Shown one piece after another: positions 10,801 through 24,190 of a stretch of DNA of 64,000 nt (positions are counted from its first letter, which is position 1; each line of letters starts with the position of its first letter). This stretch comes from Edolisoma coerulescens. Lineage: Eukaryota > Chordata > Aves > Passeriformes > Campephagidae. A program made the translations under genes and the position numbers. The stretch covers positions 4,907,625-4,971,624 of the forward strand of contig VWZW01006249.1 of NCBI GenBank assembly GCA_013397115.1, in the 5' to 3' direction. A model generated the notes under the pieces. The model saw only the letters and a list, made by a program, of their open reading frames with translations. It searched no databases and had not been told where the DNA came from.

Positions 10801-13609
10801 AGGCTCCTCATTGAGGTGCCATGTGTCAGGTCTCAGGCACCAGCCATGCTTTCTGGCTGGAAGGCTTTTGAGATTTGTTGGGGGTTTTTTTCCCCCCAAA
10901 GTGTGCTTTTCATCATGCTGTAACTCACAAGCAGTTGAAGAGGTTTTTCAGAGATGATTCAAAACTCTTCAGCTGTGGGAACACACGAAATTATGAAATG
11001 GTTGTTCAAGAGTGTGTTGCAATGGCCTGGGAATGAGAAGTGTCTCCTGGCTGTACCTGCTGAGGGTGCTGCCAGCTCCACCTGTACGAAGCCTGTCGTG
11101 ATGGGGATTGCACTGCTGCTACAAATTGTGCCTGGGAGCCACGGGCACTCTGCTCTGCCAGAGCCGTGCTGTGATCCCAGACACCCCTGCTACCAAATGG
11201 CACTGAAATGACTCAGTCTTTATTGTTATGGTGCCAGTTCTGTGCCACTGTATGTGACCCAGCTGTCCCACTGGCTGGTGGGGCCTGGTCATTTCAGCTA
11301 AGGGCTGGCAGGAAAGAAACACCCAGTCTTTTCCCTGAAAAGGGCTTATGCTTGTGCTGAGGGAGGGGGATGAAGTCTAAGACTCTTTTGGGGGGCCTCA
11401 AAATGCTCTCGCTGCCTGTCAAGGAGTGCAAGCTGCGGCCTGGTTCTGTCCTCTTCTGCTGGGGTGTGCTGTGTGTCATGGATCCAGCTCTGTCCTAGGA
11501 TAGTGGTAAATTAGGGATGTCCTGTAACGTGTCTGTGTGAGTCCCGATATGGTGACAAAACTGAGGTGGGACTGAATCCGAAAGGTTCTCTGTGAGCAGA
11601 GCAGGAAAACGTGCTGCTTGTCTCTCAGGATGAGGTCCTTTCTGCTCCAAGCACTGACAAAAAGGAACTAATAGGAGAGCATTTTAAATCTGCTTTTGCT
11701 ATCTTCTTTTCTGGGTTTCCTCCCTTGCCAACACAGGGGCTGGAGGTGCTGGTAGTGGATTGCCTGTGTGCATTTTCTGGTATCAACCTCCAAACGTTAC
11801 CTAGTGGCACATAAAATGTCCTAATAAGCATCATTGGGCAGTGTGTGCTTTTTGGAACCTGCTTGCCTTACACTGAGGACTCTTTGGGGTTTAGATTTCC
11901 TTTCTCAGTGGTGAGGAGATGTCATTCACCACAAAAGCATTTCCAAAAAAATATGTCCCCATTTCCAAGTGAGCCCTGTTCTGGGCTAATGGTATTTGAA
12001 GTCCAGCTCACCTTCTTACATTTGCAGGGAGTGCAGAACGCTGGAGCTGATGAGCATACACGAGAGCAGTGATGTTATTCTGGAAAATGCTAATAAAGAC
12101 AGCCCAGGAAACTGTTCTGGACATATCAGTATCTGCTTTGGGAGGCGATTCAGGCCTTTTAAACTGATTCCTGATATTGCAGTTTTCTCTGCTGAGAGCC
12201 CCAGTGGCATTCCTTACATCTGCTCTTCTTTTACGCCCGGAGGTAGCTGCTAAACAACTGGTTGTAAGGTTGGGATGTGGGAATAGGGGGATTTAGTTAG
12301 CAGGGGTGGATTGAACTGAGTAGCACATGAGTGGAGGGCTGGGGACTTTCCAGGATGAGCTTAAACCCCTGCTCATCCTCCTCTGCTGTTCGCAACACCC
12401 AGGCTGGCTTCGGCAGGTGGGAACTGTGGGAGAAACATGACAAGAGTGTGGGAAGAGGCATATATGGTTCTTGTACTTTCTCTGCTGAGCTCTGCACTTG
12501 CTTTTTATTCCTTATGAGAAAGTTGGGAGAGAAATTCCTGCTCAAGTCCCAGGCACAGGGATTTTTGAGAGAGGACTACAGTGACAAGAGGGAGAAGAAC
12601 ACGTGAGGATGGATTTTAGCAGTTCATTTGAGTCCACGTGACCCAAACCAGAAGGCTCTGGCTCTAGCACAGAATGACTTATTCCCATGCTGCCAAAATG
12701 CACACTTTGGAGTACGCTATCTGCTGCTTCATGGCTCTTTTAAGGCTGAAATGATAGAGGCTCCTCTCCCATGGTAAATGATTGCTGGGCTTGCAGGCTG
12801 TTTGGTGGGTCTAACACATCATAAGTGCAGGTGCTTAGGTAAATATTGCCTCTTCCTCGCCTGAATCAATACCCACGCTGATCACTTTGTAAACGGATGC
12901 CTTTTGATGAGAGAAGAGGGTGCAGTTTGCCATTTCACAGTCATTCTGGAATATCTTTCTCTTCAAATTGTTTTGCTTTTATGGGACTCTGGCCTGTATT
13001 CTGCAAATAACCCTGGAATTTTAAATAGTTAAATGGAGTTGGCCAAATTCTTCCCTTGGAGATGCCCATGTGGTTCCCATGGCATTGCTGAGAACTCAGA
13101 ATGCATTTCTGAGGACAAGCTTAAGCCCAACAGAGCCATTTCACTCCAGGCATAACACTGTTCAAAGTCAATGGAAGCATGATTTGAGCACATTGTGTTT
13201 GTATTTTTACAAGTGTTTTTCTATATGCCTTTATTTCCAGGCTAGAATCCAACTATGTGAATGCCAGGCAGAAAATTGCTGGTTTTTTCTTAACCCTTGG
13301 TTTCTGTGAGCTGTGCATGTTTTCAGGGAGGACTTGGATTTCTGGGTATGTTAAGGTTATCTGGATTTGTTCCTACTGAAGCTGGCTTGTAATGTTGGCT
13401 TCCCAGTGGCTAAATAAAGCTGGAGTGGAATGCCTTGGAAAAGATCTCATTCCTGCCTGAAAAAAAGATCAGTTTCTGACCAGTTAAAATCATTTTCTTC
13501 CCAGATTAGCTGTCTGAGGTCAGCTCTAAGTGCTGGTAGCCCCATTCTCTTGGCTTAGAGCACCCACTGCCTTAGTTTCACAAGGTTATGCACACGATTG
13601 CCAAAATTT
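10801..13609. other. Unique non-coding sequence
   Basis: No gene or dispersed repeat was recognised. Near the left end is a small low-complexity hairpin, TTGGGGG against CCCCCAA around a T-rich loop, at 10,878-10,899. Confidence 0.55.
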
Positions 13610-13690
13610 AATTGACATGTGTTAAAAGTTCTTCGAGGGCAGACACCGTCTGCTTGGCCTGGGAGGTACCTAGGCTGGGTCAAGCTGTCT
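13610..13690 (+). repeat. Possible L2/MIR-like ancient repeat fragment
   Basis: The string AAGTTCTTCGAGGGCAG followed by ACACCGTCTGC resembles the 'aagctctttggggcagggaccgtct' segment of old amniote L2/MIR-type repeats. Only a few tens of bases match, so this is a weak call. It could be coincidence. Confidence 0.3.
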
Positions 13691-16600
13691 GTGCTAAAAG
13701 TGTCCATCCTGGAAATTGCACCTGCAGTCCTGAGTCTTTCGTGTTTGGTCTCTCTTGCTGTATTGTGTGTTCGGGGTTTTTACATCGTTCTCTGTGCTGA
13801 GATGCTGTGGGAGCTTTGTGGCCAATTGTGGGATAATGTGTCTCTTGAAAGGAAGCTATGAAAAGGCTTTGGAAGGCTACCAAGATGGGAGTGATTTGGA
13901 CTGCGGAGAGGAAGCAATATATGGCATCTCATCTCTGCTCACACCCACAGCAAAAATGTGTCCAGACTGGGGCTGAGAGCTGTCTGTGGTGACAACGGGT
14001 GATTGCACGCTAAATCCTGGGTCAGAGGGAGTGCAGTGTGCACTGTGTCCATGCTTTAGTTGCACAGCTCTCCCGACTCCACTTAAATAAGTTTGGGCCT
14101 ATCTTGGGAATTGATGTAACACCTGTGTGGTTCTGCTGGGAGAGCAGTTTAAGATGAGCAGAACCAAGGTAGTCAGTGCAGTTGGGCATGTACAGTGTGT
14201 CTGGGCTTGTGCAGCAAATCCTGTTCTTGGATATTAAAAAAACTCACTCTTGGCAAATTCATCTGTCTCCCCAGCAACTGGCAATATGACAGGAAAATTG
14301 GCCAGGCAGATTTCCAACCAGCCTGTGGCAACCCTGATTTAAGACGAATATTCCCTGTCAGATTTATTTAGAAGCTCGAAGTAGCTCCTTCCTGGTCTCT
14401 CCTCATCCACTTCTCATTGTTTTGCTGTCTGCTTCTCAGCATCTTATTTTCTGTTGATTTAAGGCGACCATTGTTTAGGGTGAGTGTAACCTGCAGTTAT
14501 ACAACACACCTCGTGCCTTGCTTAGCGTTCTGTGCTCGCACCATTTCCCATAGGAAAGGCTCATGCCTTGGGAATATCCCTGCCTCCCTGTGCCGTGGTA
14601 CTTCTGGGGTGGGCTTGCACTGGGTGGCCCAAGTCCAGTTTTGGGGAGGACCTTGCTCTCTGCAGGACCCTTGGGCTGGCAGTGCTGGTGGCTGGCGGGG
14701 CAGCGAGGTCAGCTCAGAGTGCTGCTCTGCTGTGGGGAGATGCCCTGGGTGCAGAGACCTGGGGTCACTGTGCCCTGGCAGTACTGTTTTGCCAAGTCAA
14801 TGGGGGCATTTAAATCCTGTGATAACTGTGTGGAGACAGAAAGGAAGCCAGTTCTGCTGGAGAGGAGCGGCTGGGCTCTTGGCCTGCGCTAATAATAGAG
14901 CTGCTGCAGCAGGAGCATGCACTGAGGCTGTCTTCCTCCACAGCCTTCAAGTTTTTGATTGGTGCACCTTGTGAGGTTTCCTAAGTGAGGTGTTGAATGC
15001 TGCAAAATGAGTTCCAGACTTCTGACAGGGGGCCTGCTCATACGATTCCAAAGTAATTCCTGGGCTCCCAGGGGCATGAGGAGCATTGGCTGAACCCTCC
15101 TTGTGTAAGCTGATATGGAGGGGGGCTGTGTCCTTTTGAAACCACAAAACTGCTGTGCTTGCCCCATGCGATTTCCTTATTGTTCAGCCTGAATTTAGGC
15201 CTTCAGGAGAATGCCAGAGACGCTCCAGTGACCTCCTTGCAGTACATGCCAGAGCTCCACAATCTGATATTAATTACAGGGAGACTCTATATTAAAGCAG
15301 AGATTTGCCAAGTTACCATAGGGTTTTCAATACTTGATTCACATTAATTTAAAGTGGAATTTAGAAATCCTCCCCCAGCAACTTTGGAAATCTCATAAAA
15401 GCAGAAATGAGGAATTTTTCTGGATGTGCCCTGTTTAGCCAGGGAGCTAACTAGTGGGCACCTGGCTGAAGTAAAAAGGCTTGTCCGTGTTGCTTAGTGT
15501 TTGCTCTGACCCTGTTTTCTTCCTTTTGCCCCCCACCTGTGGACTCAGCTCTATTACCTGTAGCTCCGTTGCTTTGTAGAGACCCTAAAAAGTTGTGATG
15601 CCTCCATATGTGGAGCCTGATTCACCTCTCACTCGTTTCAGTCCAGTGGTTCATGCTGTTCTGTTACGCTGTCCTCTTACACTCAGATCTCTGATATAAC
15701 TTCTTGGCTTTTATAGCTTCAGAGGACCTGGCAGTGAGTCTCATGGGGCTGGATAACTGTGTAACTAAGGAGTGATGTGGCTTTTTAGGGCTTCCACTGG
15801 GATAGAAACTGATCCTGGGCTGCTTCTGCAAGGTAAATCCTTTTTCCAGAGAGAACCCAAATTGCACTCTAAGCATGGGGATCAGCAGGTGAAGCGATGG
15901 TCATTGGGCACACGGGGAATTTGGCTTTGTTTTGAATGCTCCAGGAAAACAAGGGCCAATTTATTTCTAGTTCAGTGAAGTAAGCTGTGTGAAACAAGAA
16001 AATCTCCTTCAAATTCGCCTGGAAGTTGCTAGGAATAAACTTCAGCTATCTGCAGGAAGAGCTGGTCACTGTAACAGAGCATCTGCTCAGCATCCTTGTG
16101 GGATCTGGGTCACCTCTCTAAATGTCCTGCAGCAAAATTTCTTCCTGGGATTCTCAGCAGAGGAGATGTTACCTCTGAGATCCCAAGGTAGATCCTCCCA
16201 CTATGCTGCCTGCTGAAAGTTGTCCCTTCTCTTAATCCCAGTACTGAAGCAGGAAATGGGATCAGTGGGTCACAGAGGTGCTGTGTGTCACAGGTGCCTG
16301 CCTGCCTGTCCTGTCTGCACTGGAGAGGAAGTTGCTTTTGTGACATGGCAGTGCTGGCTGGGGAGCTCAGTGGGGCTGGGAGGGAGGCACTGGTGTGAGT
16401 GACTGTATTCCGTGCGAGCAGCAAGGATTTCCTGCCTCTGTCCAGTGATGATAATTTGTCCTCTGCCTTCTCTGTCTCTTAGTTTCCATTTTCTTCCTTT
16501 CTCTCATCTTCCCTTCCTCCTTCAGAGTCTGCCATCTCTTGCAGCTTCCTCATCACCTTCAGCTCAATATTCTTTGACAGCAGCTCTGGAAGGAGGGAAC

Positions 16601-19242
16601 AAGTTCAAGCAGCCCTGTTCCCTTCAGAAAACTCTTCCTCAGGAACAGGGCAGCAGAGCTGTCCCCTGGAACACAGCGTTTCCCTGGCAGGGCAGTGAGT
16701 GCATTAACAGGCGTTAATTGCCCTGATCACCCTCACCTGGGCCCTCCATCAGCCTCTCTACCCACCAGTCCTGGAGCACCATTTAAGGCCTGGCCCTCAG
16801 GCCTTTCCTGAGTTTCAGTGTACCCGCTTCTAGCCCTCTCCTCAACTGAGGATTGTTTGGATTTCCTGGACTGACCTCAGACCTGGTTTGTTATCTTACT
16901 TTTGCTTGATGATTTATTAATAGACCTGTTTTTAACTGCCTGACTCAGGTGCTGTGGGACTATATTCTGTTGGGGAGGTTGCTGTCCACACCTCTGCTTC
17001 CAGCCTTGTCTGTGTTTATGGAAGAGCAGGACTTTGCTGTTTCCTGACACTCTTTTGAGAGCTTAAACTTAGAGTAGTTCTGTCTAAGGAATTAGATATG
17101 GACAATAAAAAAGCTGTAAAGCTTAGTCCTGCTCATGGACCTGGGGCCTGGGTTTGCTCTTCTGTTGATGGCTTGATGACTGTGCTGTGTGTTCTGCCCC
17201 TGAGCAGGCAACTGTGAACTGGCAGGCAGTGGCCACTGCCTGTACTCCCTGACTGCGGTGCTGGGGGTGATCCCAAGCAGGATTAAATTCCATTTTGCTT
17301 ATATCTACAAAAGCTGATGCAGTCAAATAAACCTGTTCCGACAGCAGCATTTAATAGCCTTGCTGTCTGCAAAACCCTGGGTTCCTGTGCTCACTGACAA
17401 TGAATGTGTGTTTTCAGCAAGCTGAATTTATTGTCTTGGAGCTGGATTTACAGCTCAGCATCTACTGAGTACCTGTACACCCAGACTGCTATAAAAGACA
17501 GTGAAGGGGAGAAGGGAGGGGGAGGTGTTCCATGGTCAAACAGACCAACAGGAAAGAAGGCAGCAGCTTTTGTGCACCTTGGCATCCTGAAGTCGACATA
17601 AGAGGTGACTCCTCCGTGCTGGGGTGAGCAGGGAGGCAGGGAAGGGAGGCCAAGCCAGCAGCAACCAGGCATCTCTCCTCCCACAGTGCTCTTGTTTTCT
17701 GAGGCGTGGGAGGGATGTGTGTGGGAAGGGATGCTACAAGTTGCAGTGTGTGGAGCAATGCCTCATGCCAAGTCCAACAGGCTCTTCATCTTCTGGTGCT
17801 TTGCTCTGTCCTTACAACATCCTCAGCCCCTGCCACTCTTAGGCCAGCGAGGAAGGTGCAAATGGTTGGTGATGGGGTGTGAGCCTCTGAGGTGCCTTTA
17901 GCCCTCAGAGTCACTAATGAGGGTCACTGTGCATCAAGGCCAGAGGCAGGGTTAATAACAAGAGACCTGCTTTTGGTTTCTCTCCTCTAATTTTAGGAAA
18001 GCGTGGCAGGGAGGAATGTTGGCGCTCTCTGCCTTGTTTCACTTCTGTCTCCTGTTTTGGCTGGTACAGTCATGCTTGTTTTTGCCTTTATAGATTAGGT
18101 GCTGTCACTGCACACAGTTGCATCCCACCCTGGGGGTGGCTGCATGTTGGTGATTCATACTAGCCCAGAGGACTGCCTTCTTATTCCATCAATTTGATGG
18201 AAAGAGGCAGTTGAACTTGTTGTTTACATGATTACTAGAATGCCTGCATGGCAGAAAGCTGTATTTGTAATTAATATCTGTACCAATGGCCTAACAGTTA
18301 GTCATCTTTCATTACTGTATGGGCATTCTCTCTTCTGCAGCTGGCAGGGCCTTTCCTTGATGTTGTGGCTAACAGCCAGTGAGGGCAGTCAGCTGTTCAG
18401 AGAGCTTTTGGGCTCAAGCAGAAGTGGTTTCAGTGTGCTGCATGACAAAGAAGGCATTGCAGTGTTCCTCTTTTTGCTTCTTATCTAAATGGAACTTTCA
18501 ATGAATGCCTCAGGGAGAATGTTAGAGATTGGCTCTGGCTAGCCCAGCTAAGGCAGAGGGTTTGTTCTGGTGTTTTTCCTAGGAGTATCTCCTTCCCCTT
18601 TGGTGGGCAAGTTGGTATGGTGAAGACACAAACACTTCTCCAGGCCACAAGGTTCTCTCAGGACCAGGGTTTCCTGGCCCATTCTAGGGGGCAAACTTAG
18701 TGGTAGGTAACTCATTCTCATTTTAATATCAAGGAAAAGGGACTGATTCAGAGATCATTTCCCCAAAGACTTCATCACCCTCTTGCTTTTCTCCTGCTGC
18801 ATCCTCTGCCCTGCACTGAGGTGCGCTGCTTGACTCCTGTGTTCCTCCTGCAAGTCCACATTGTCTCTTCCTCCTGCCTCTGCTCTCCCTTCTGTTCTAC
18901 TTTCTGGTTTTTTTTCCTCTCAGCTGTTTGTATTCAGGGCTCTCCTGCTGTGCCAGGCTGCTGGGTTATCCCTGCACGAGTTTCCTACAGCTCTCCTAAG
19001 TGTTTGTGTGCCAGCACATCCACAAATCATATGGATGTGTGGGTGACAAGTAGGGATGGAGCAGCCACTGGCTCCCATGGCATCACAGGCTCTCAGAGCT
19101 GACAGAGGGAAGGCAGGGCCTTTCTCCAGGGACTTCGCTGCCTAGGAAAGGGGAAAAGTTCCCCGGGTGCTGGAAGCAGCCGGTCAGCTTGGCAGGGAAA
19201 AGGGAGGGCGGAAGCAGGTTGGGAAGGAGGACAGCTAGTGTT

Positions 19243-19261
19243 GGGCAGGGTGGGGCTGGGG
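19243..19261 (+). other. G-quadruplex motif
   Basis: Four G runs are separated by loops of 2, 1 and 2 bases: GGG-CA-GGG-T-GGGG-CT-GGGG. This fits the canonical intramolecular quadruplex pattern. Folding in the cell is inference. Confidence 0.7.
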
Positions 19262-20245
19262 ACTGGCTGGCAGTGTCAGGGGCAATGAGGGAAGGGGTAT
19301 GAATGAGAAAATGCCTCCTTTTGAGGGTGGGAGTCTTGTCACATGGAGCCCTCAGCCATTTTCCAGCTCGGTCATGCTTTTCCTGTGTCTGACTGACTGC
19401 TGCCCACGGCCTGGTGGGCATATGTGGGATATGTGCTCTTCTCTCAAGGAATCCTGTCCACAAGGTCAGAAGCGTGATGCTCTCCTCACTTGACTTCAGG
19501 CCTAGTGAGCTTTGTGTCACCCCCTTCCCCTGCAGCACTCGCCTCTGCCTTCTCAGCTGGCTCTTCCTTTTCATCCCTTTTCCCAACCACTCCTGTGGCT
19601 GCCACACAAATAATGTTCACCTCTTACCCCAGGCTTTGGCTCAGGCTGGGGGAAGCACTTTCTGTGGGCCCCCAAAACCATTTTGGTCCTGTGTTATTCG
19701 TTGGTCTGCTGGAATTTCAGGGGTGCTAAATGGAGGCAGATGTGTGAGTAAAGGAGCTGGAGGAGAGGTGGGAAATACTTTACTTGGGGGAGCAGTGGAA
19801 GGGATGGTGGCCTTGTATGGAGTTCTGAGGCAAATCCATCATGGGAACAGCCTTGGGTAAAACAAAAATAGCAAGCACAGCTGGGTAGGGCTGGGTGGCA
19901 GGCTTGTAACAGGTCTGCCAGAAGCCTCACTTGCAGACCTCAGACATGCTGCCATTCTCACCCGTGCCCTTGTGTGTGTTTTCCTGTCTCTCCCTCTTCT
20001 CCATTCAGGGTGAGCGCTCTGGGACACGAGCCTCCTCTGCCAGTGTGTTTTGCAACCCTCGATACATGCTTGGTGCTGAGTGAATGACTGCTATTGTCGT
20101 TATTACTGCGTCAGCTGTCTCGGGGCCCCTTTGCACGCACAAGACCAGTTCATCATAGCAATTTGTTTATAGTGCATGGCGCAACCATTGAGGGCTCTCC
20201 AGCAAAGCCCTGGGCCTGCTGTGCTGGGGGCTGTGCCAGGCAGGA

Positions 20246-20270
20246 GGGGGCTGGGCTGAGGTGGGCTGGG
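20246..20270 (+). other. G-quadruplex motif
   Basis: G runs of 5, 3, 3 and 3 are separated by loops of 2, 7 and 2 bases. This just meets the usual G3+N1-7 pattern. It lies about 170 bases upstream of the MIR-like fragment at 20,440. Confidence 0.55.
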
Positions 20271-20439
20271 TTGCAGCATATCCTCCTGCCCCCTTGACTG
20301 CTGCGTGGCAGCTCCCACACCAGCCAGTGACATCAAATCCTTTGGTACTTCTTCCTTTCTGCACTGTTCCTTGATCTCCCCCTCTTCCCCCAGCTGGCTC
20401 GCCAGACAACGTCTGCGGAGTGAATGCATTGTTTGGCCT

Positions 20440-20530
20440 AAGGGTTGGTGTGACTTGTCCAAGACAACACACCAGTCAGGAGTAAACCCAGGGACTTTTG
20501 CTGCCCAGTTGTGTGTTTTAACTGCTCCAT
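20440..20530 (-). repeat. Degraded MIR-type SINE fragment, inverted
   Basis: The plus strand reads 'gacttgtccaagacaacacaccagtcagga', then 'aaacccagggactt' and 'ttttaactgctcc'. This is the order of the inverted MIR body (gacttgcccaaggtcacacag, gaacccagg, ctctaaccact). It is old and diverged. The ends are uncertain. Confidence 0.55.
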
Positions 20531-23500
20531 CTTGCTCCCCAGGACACTTGGATCCTGTTGGAAGCACAGCAGATGGAGCCAGGCAGCAGGTCCAGCTCCA
20601 GCTGCCTGGCAGGGAAAGGGCGAAGCAGCAGCACCAGTGACCTTGTTGATTTATTCATTAGACAGTGCTTAGAAGAAGGGGAGGATTGATTTGTCTGTCA
20701 AATGCAACACCAAACCATGTGGCCTGCAAGGGGAGGACTAACTGTGCCGCTGACACACAGGCCAGAACTGACTCACACAGTCAAGCACCTTTTTATTATG
20801 TTTTCCTGCTAGTCAGCTCTTCTTTTCATCTATCCTATTATCTTGGGCAATTTATTGACGCAAAGTCAAATTTAAGTGATTATTTTGCCTGTGAAAATGA
20901 GGAAAAAATGTTTAAACTGAGTACAGTGAGGTGTTGGATCAATCTCTGTGTTATGAAACCAGTTTGAAGCCATCCAGCTGTAGGATCCACAGTAACAAAA
21001 TGCCTTCAAGGGGCTGAGTCCCTTGTTCAAAAGCACTTTGTGGGCTCTTAAGTGTCCTAAAACATTCAGGTTCTTGAATCCAAGGGATTCTTGAAAGCAT
21101 CACCACTGCCTGCGTGCCTTTGAAATCAGTGCCAGAGCTGCTTTAAAAAAAGAAAAAAAAGGAAAAAAAAAATAAAATTTTTGTATGTACAGTGCGATCG
21201 CTCTGAGGCTGCTGTTCTTGAAAACAGGCAAGGGCCAAATTTAAATTGGCTGTTTCACATGCAAGTAGTGGCACTGCTGCAGGAGCTCTCACAGGCAGCA
21301 CAAGTGGGCTCTGCCTGTTCTGTGGGCAGCTAAGGCATTGTTGAGCCTACATTAGCACAGTGCTGGGATAACGTGTGCCTGGCTGGGTGGCAGCAAGGGA
21401 CAGACGTGAGCTGTGGCTTGTGTTATGCCATAGCAGCCTCCACTGCTGCTCCCTGAACTGCCGAGCAAGTTGCTCTTCATCTTTGCAAGAAAGATATGGC
21501 ATTGTCCTTCCTAAAGACAGAGGCCAGTCATGCAGTCAGAGCTCAGCCTGCTTTTTTCAGTTTCCTGTCTCGATCAGCAGCTTCGCCTGCCCTCCAGCAG
21601 ATGGCTTTGGCCTGTTCCCCACAGAGCTGAAGAGAGTCCTGTGCATGTGGGTTACCTTCAGAGACTCCAGGTTTGGTTGGGCCCTGGACAGCTCCTGCTG
21701 GTGGTTCCTAGCCCAGGCCTTGCTGGCAGGCTTTGAGGGTCAGTGCAGTCATTTGGAAGATTTCCAATAGCTGCAGTGGGTGCTGAGATGAGCCTGCACT
21801 GAGCACACGGGGAAGAATTAATTGTCTTTACTAATTTGGTTTTCAGATTCTCCCCCACTGCTCTGCTAAATGGACCTCAACCCTGGTCTTGAAGCAAGTA
21901 CTTTGCCAAAATTTACACCCCTACAGGAATTGAATAGCCCCTCCTCTCACTTCCAGCCTCTCCTTTCCTTGCAATTTCTGTTCCTCCTCCACAATTTTTT
22001 GAAGGCTATTTATCCTCTAGTTGCAAAATGTGCCTCTCTCTCCCCTGCTTTAGCTTCTTGCTGTCAACAGGATTCCACCCTGTGTTGCAAAAATAATCAC
22101 TTTTTAATTATGTAGAGGACAGAAAGTTGTAAAAGCCTTTCAAAGCCCAGAGTCCTCCTGCAAAGCAGAGGCAATGTGAGCCTGGCAGTTCTTTATGTGT
22201 TGATAGTTGAGCTGTTCCTTTAAGCCACGTTATCACACCTTCCACCAGCGTTCAGTCATGGACGAAAATGCCAACTGAGAGATTCTGAGCTCTTTTGAAG
22301 GCAAAGGGGGATTCATTTGAACAAGAACTGGATTCCTTTCTCTGGGCTCCTCTGATGCCCACGGAGATAAATTAGGGATACTCTCAGCATGAAGGCAACA
22401 CAGTTGGAAAGCCAGCTTGTTCTGCAGAGGGATTTCAGAAAATCTTGTGGATTTGGCAGGGGGGACATCAGTAAAAATGGCCAACTACCTCCCAAAGGGT
22501 AAAACTCCTCTAGATCAGGGAAAAGCTGCTTGCAGTTTGTTTTGGTGCTTTCTGTCTTGCTATGGGGCTTTTAGGACTTCAGAGAGAGTAATGAATCAAG
22601 GGACTCAGCTTACTCTTAAGACTTCCTTTTTGCTGTGATGCTCATATGAAAAAGTAATAGCAAAGGCCTGTGAGAGATCCATTAATGTTTCTTATTCATA
22701 CTGCCTGGTTTATGGGTAGTCACTAAATTGGATGCTTGCTAATAGATGCCATCTTGTGCTTACTTCTCTTATAGCTGTGCCCTGCTGCTTCACCCTTCAT
22801 AGTTCCTGTCCAAATCATCTATAAGAGAGCAATATTCTGCATTCATGTGGCACCTCGCAGTCACAGATAGGCTTAGGGAGCAGCAGTGGACTCTGCCATG
22901 GGACCCTGATCCTTTCCTGTATCCCAGGTGAATGTTCCACTGGGCTGAATTACTGAGTCATTGCACAGTTTTTCTCACCCTCCTAAAAAAATAAGTGGGC
23001 ATTTAATGAGCAGTTGCAAGCATTTCTTACAAGTGAGAACACCTTTTTACCTGAGCCATTCAGGTAATTGGAGGGCAGACAGAGAAACAGGTCTGGGATC
23101 TCCAGTTGCTGGGTCATGTGTGTCATAGTAGATCACGCTTTCTGTGGTGAGGTTGAGAAGGAGCAACTCCATGCTTGGATACTTACCTGGATTTTGGGAA
23201 ATCCTGTGTGACCACATGATCTGCTTATTCTCTGCACCTGAGCTGTGACAAATTTGAAAAAGCTACAGAAGTTCAACTTTCCTGCCAGCATCCTGGGGAG
23301 GCTGGGGTGAGAAAGCCCAGGAATGGGTAAGCCTGAAGAACAGACAGGCCTGGCAAAAAACAACAAGCTGACTTGAGCTATTGGCATGAAGGTTTGGGGG
23401 AAAGGTGAAAGGGCAGCTAAGATGGTGAGGGACAGGAAAGAGGAATCTGAAGATGTCTATCCCAGCTCTGTACCTGCCTAGAAAGACAAACTTGGATTGG

Positions 23501-24059
23501 TGTGTTCAACCTGCCTTGCCTCTGTTTCCTATTTGTGACACATGGTGAGTGATTCTCAGCTATCATATGGATGCAGCTCTACCTGGGGGGACTGGTATCT
23601 GCTGAGTGTTGTGATCCTTGGTGTGAAAGAAGGGCAAAGTCCCCTTCATTGACACTATATTGTACCACCAGTCAGCAAACAGCTGTGTTCAACTTTGGAA
23701 GTCTTTCTTCCCCAAGAGAGGCCCATGATTAAATCCTCATCCACCATCCTGAGGACAGTAGGGCCCTGGAGTTGAGGCAGTATCTTTCCCTGGCCAGGCT
23801 GTGTGCTGTAAGCCTGTGTTAGCAGTTCATTTCTGTATTGCCCACGGCTGCAGGCCTCACTGCAAGCCTGGGAGTCAGCCAGAGCAGCGATGCGTTCAGC
23901 TGGCATGCCGGGCTTCAAATCCTGTACAAGTCAGTTCATCTCTTCATCTCGAAAAGACAGAAGTAATGAGCCTCTTGAAAGAAGGTTGCTGGTTTTCCTG
24001 TTGTACTACCACAATGTTTGGACACTGGTTAGAGGAGGCTGGAGTCAAAGCAAGAAACT
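20531..24059. other. Unique non-coding sequence with an A-rich tract
   Basis: No gene was recognised. An A-rich tract at about 21,144-21,178 precedes a GCGATCGC word; no transposon body could be recognised beside it. Around 23,905-23,970 a faint MIR-like order of words (caagtcagttcatctctt) is too degraded to call. Confidence 0.5.
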
Positions 24060-24190
24060 GTTGAATTAATAAATCGGCTTAGAGGGCTTTGTAGCGATTT
24101 ATTCTGCTCTTTGGTCCTTCGGGCTTGTGTGCAGCTCATAAACGAGCTTATTATTCTATCATGATTCATAGCTCTGTGGCAGAAGCAGAG
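24060..24190. promoter_or_regulatory. Candidate conserved non-coding element
   Basis: A short AT-leaning stretch contains CTCATAAA (HOX/CDX type) and ATCATGATTCATAG words. It also has several small inverted repeats, such as GCTC-N6-GAGC at about 24,134. No frame or repeat fits. The regulatory reading is inference. Confidence 0.2.

Larger units (their letters stand above)
13691..20439. other. Unique non-coding sequence with one G-quadruplex motif
   Basis: No exon, RNA gene or clear dispersed repeat was recognised. The stretch holds several G- or C-rich patches and the quadruplex motifs listed separately. A frame of about 185 codons at 14,417-14,974 (plus) has no recognisable domain and shares its interval with two other open frames on the same strand, so it is taken as chance. 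Confidence 0.5.

Noticed and set aside
20045..20106. L2/MIR 3'-end fragment
   Set aside because: A loose likeness to 'ggtgctcaataaatgactgttattatt' is interrupted by several mismatches. Not supportable by eye.
23900..23975. MIR SINE fragment
   Set aside because: A few words are in MIR order (caagtcagttcatctctt), but too much divergence to separate from chance.
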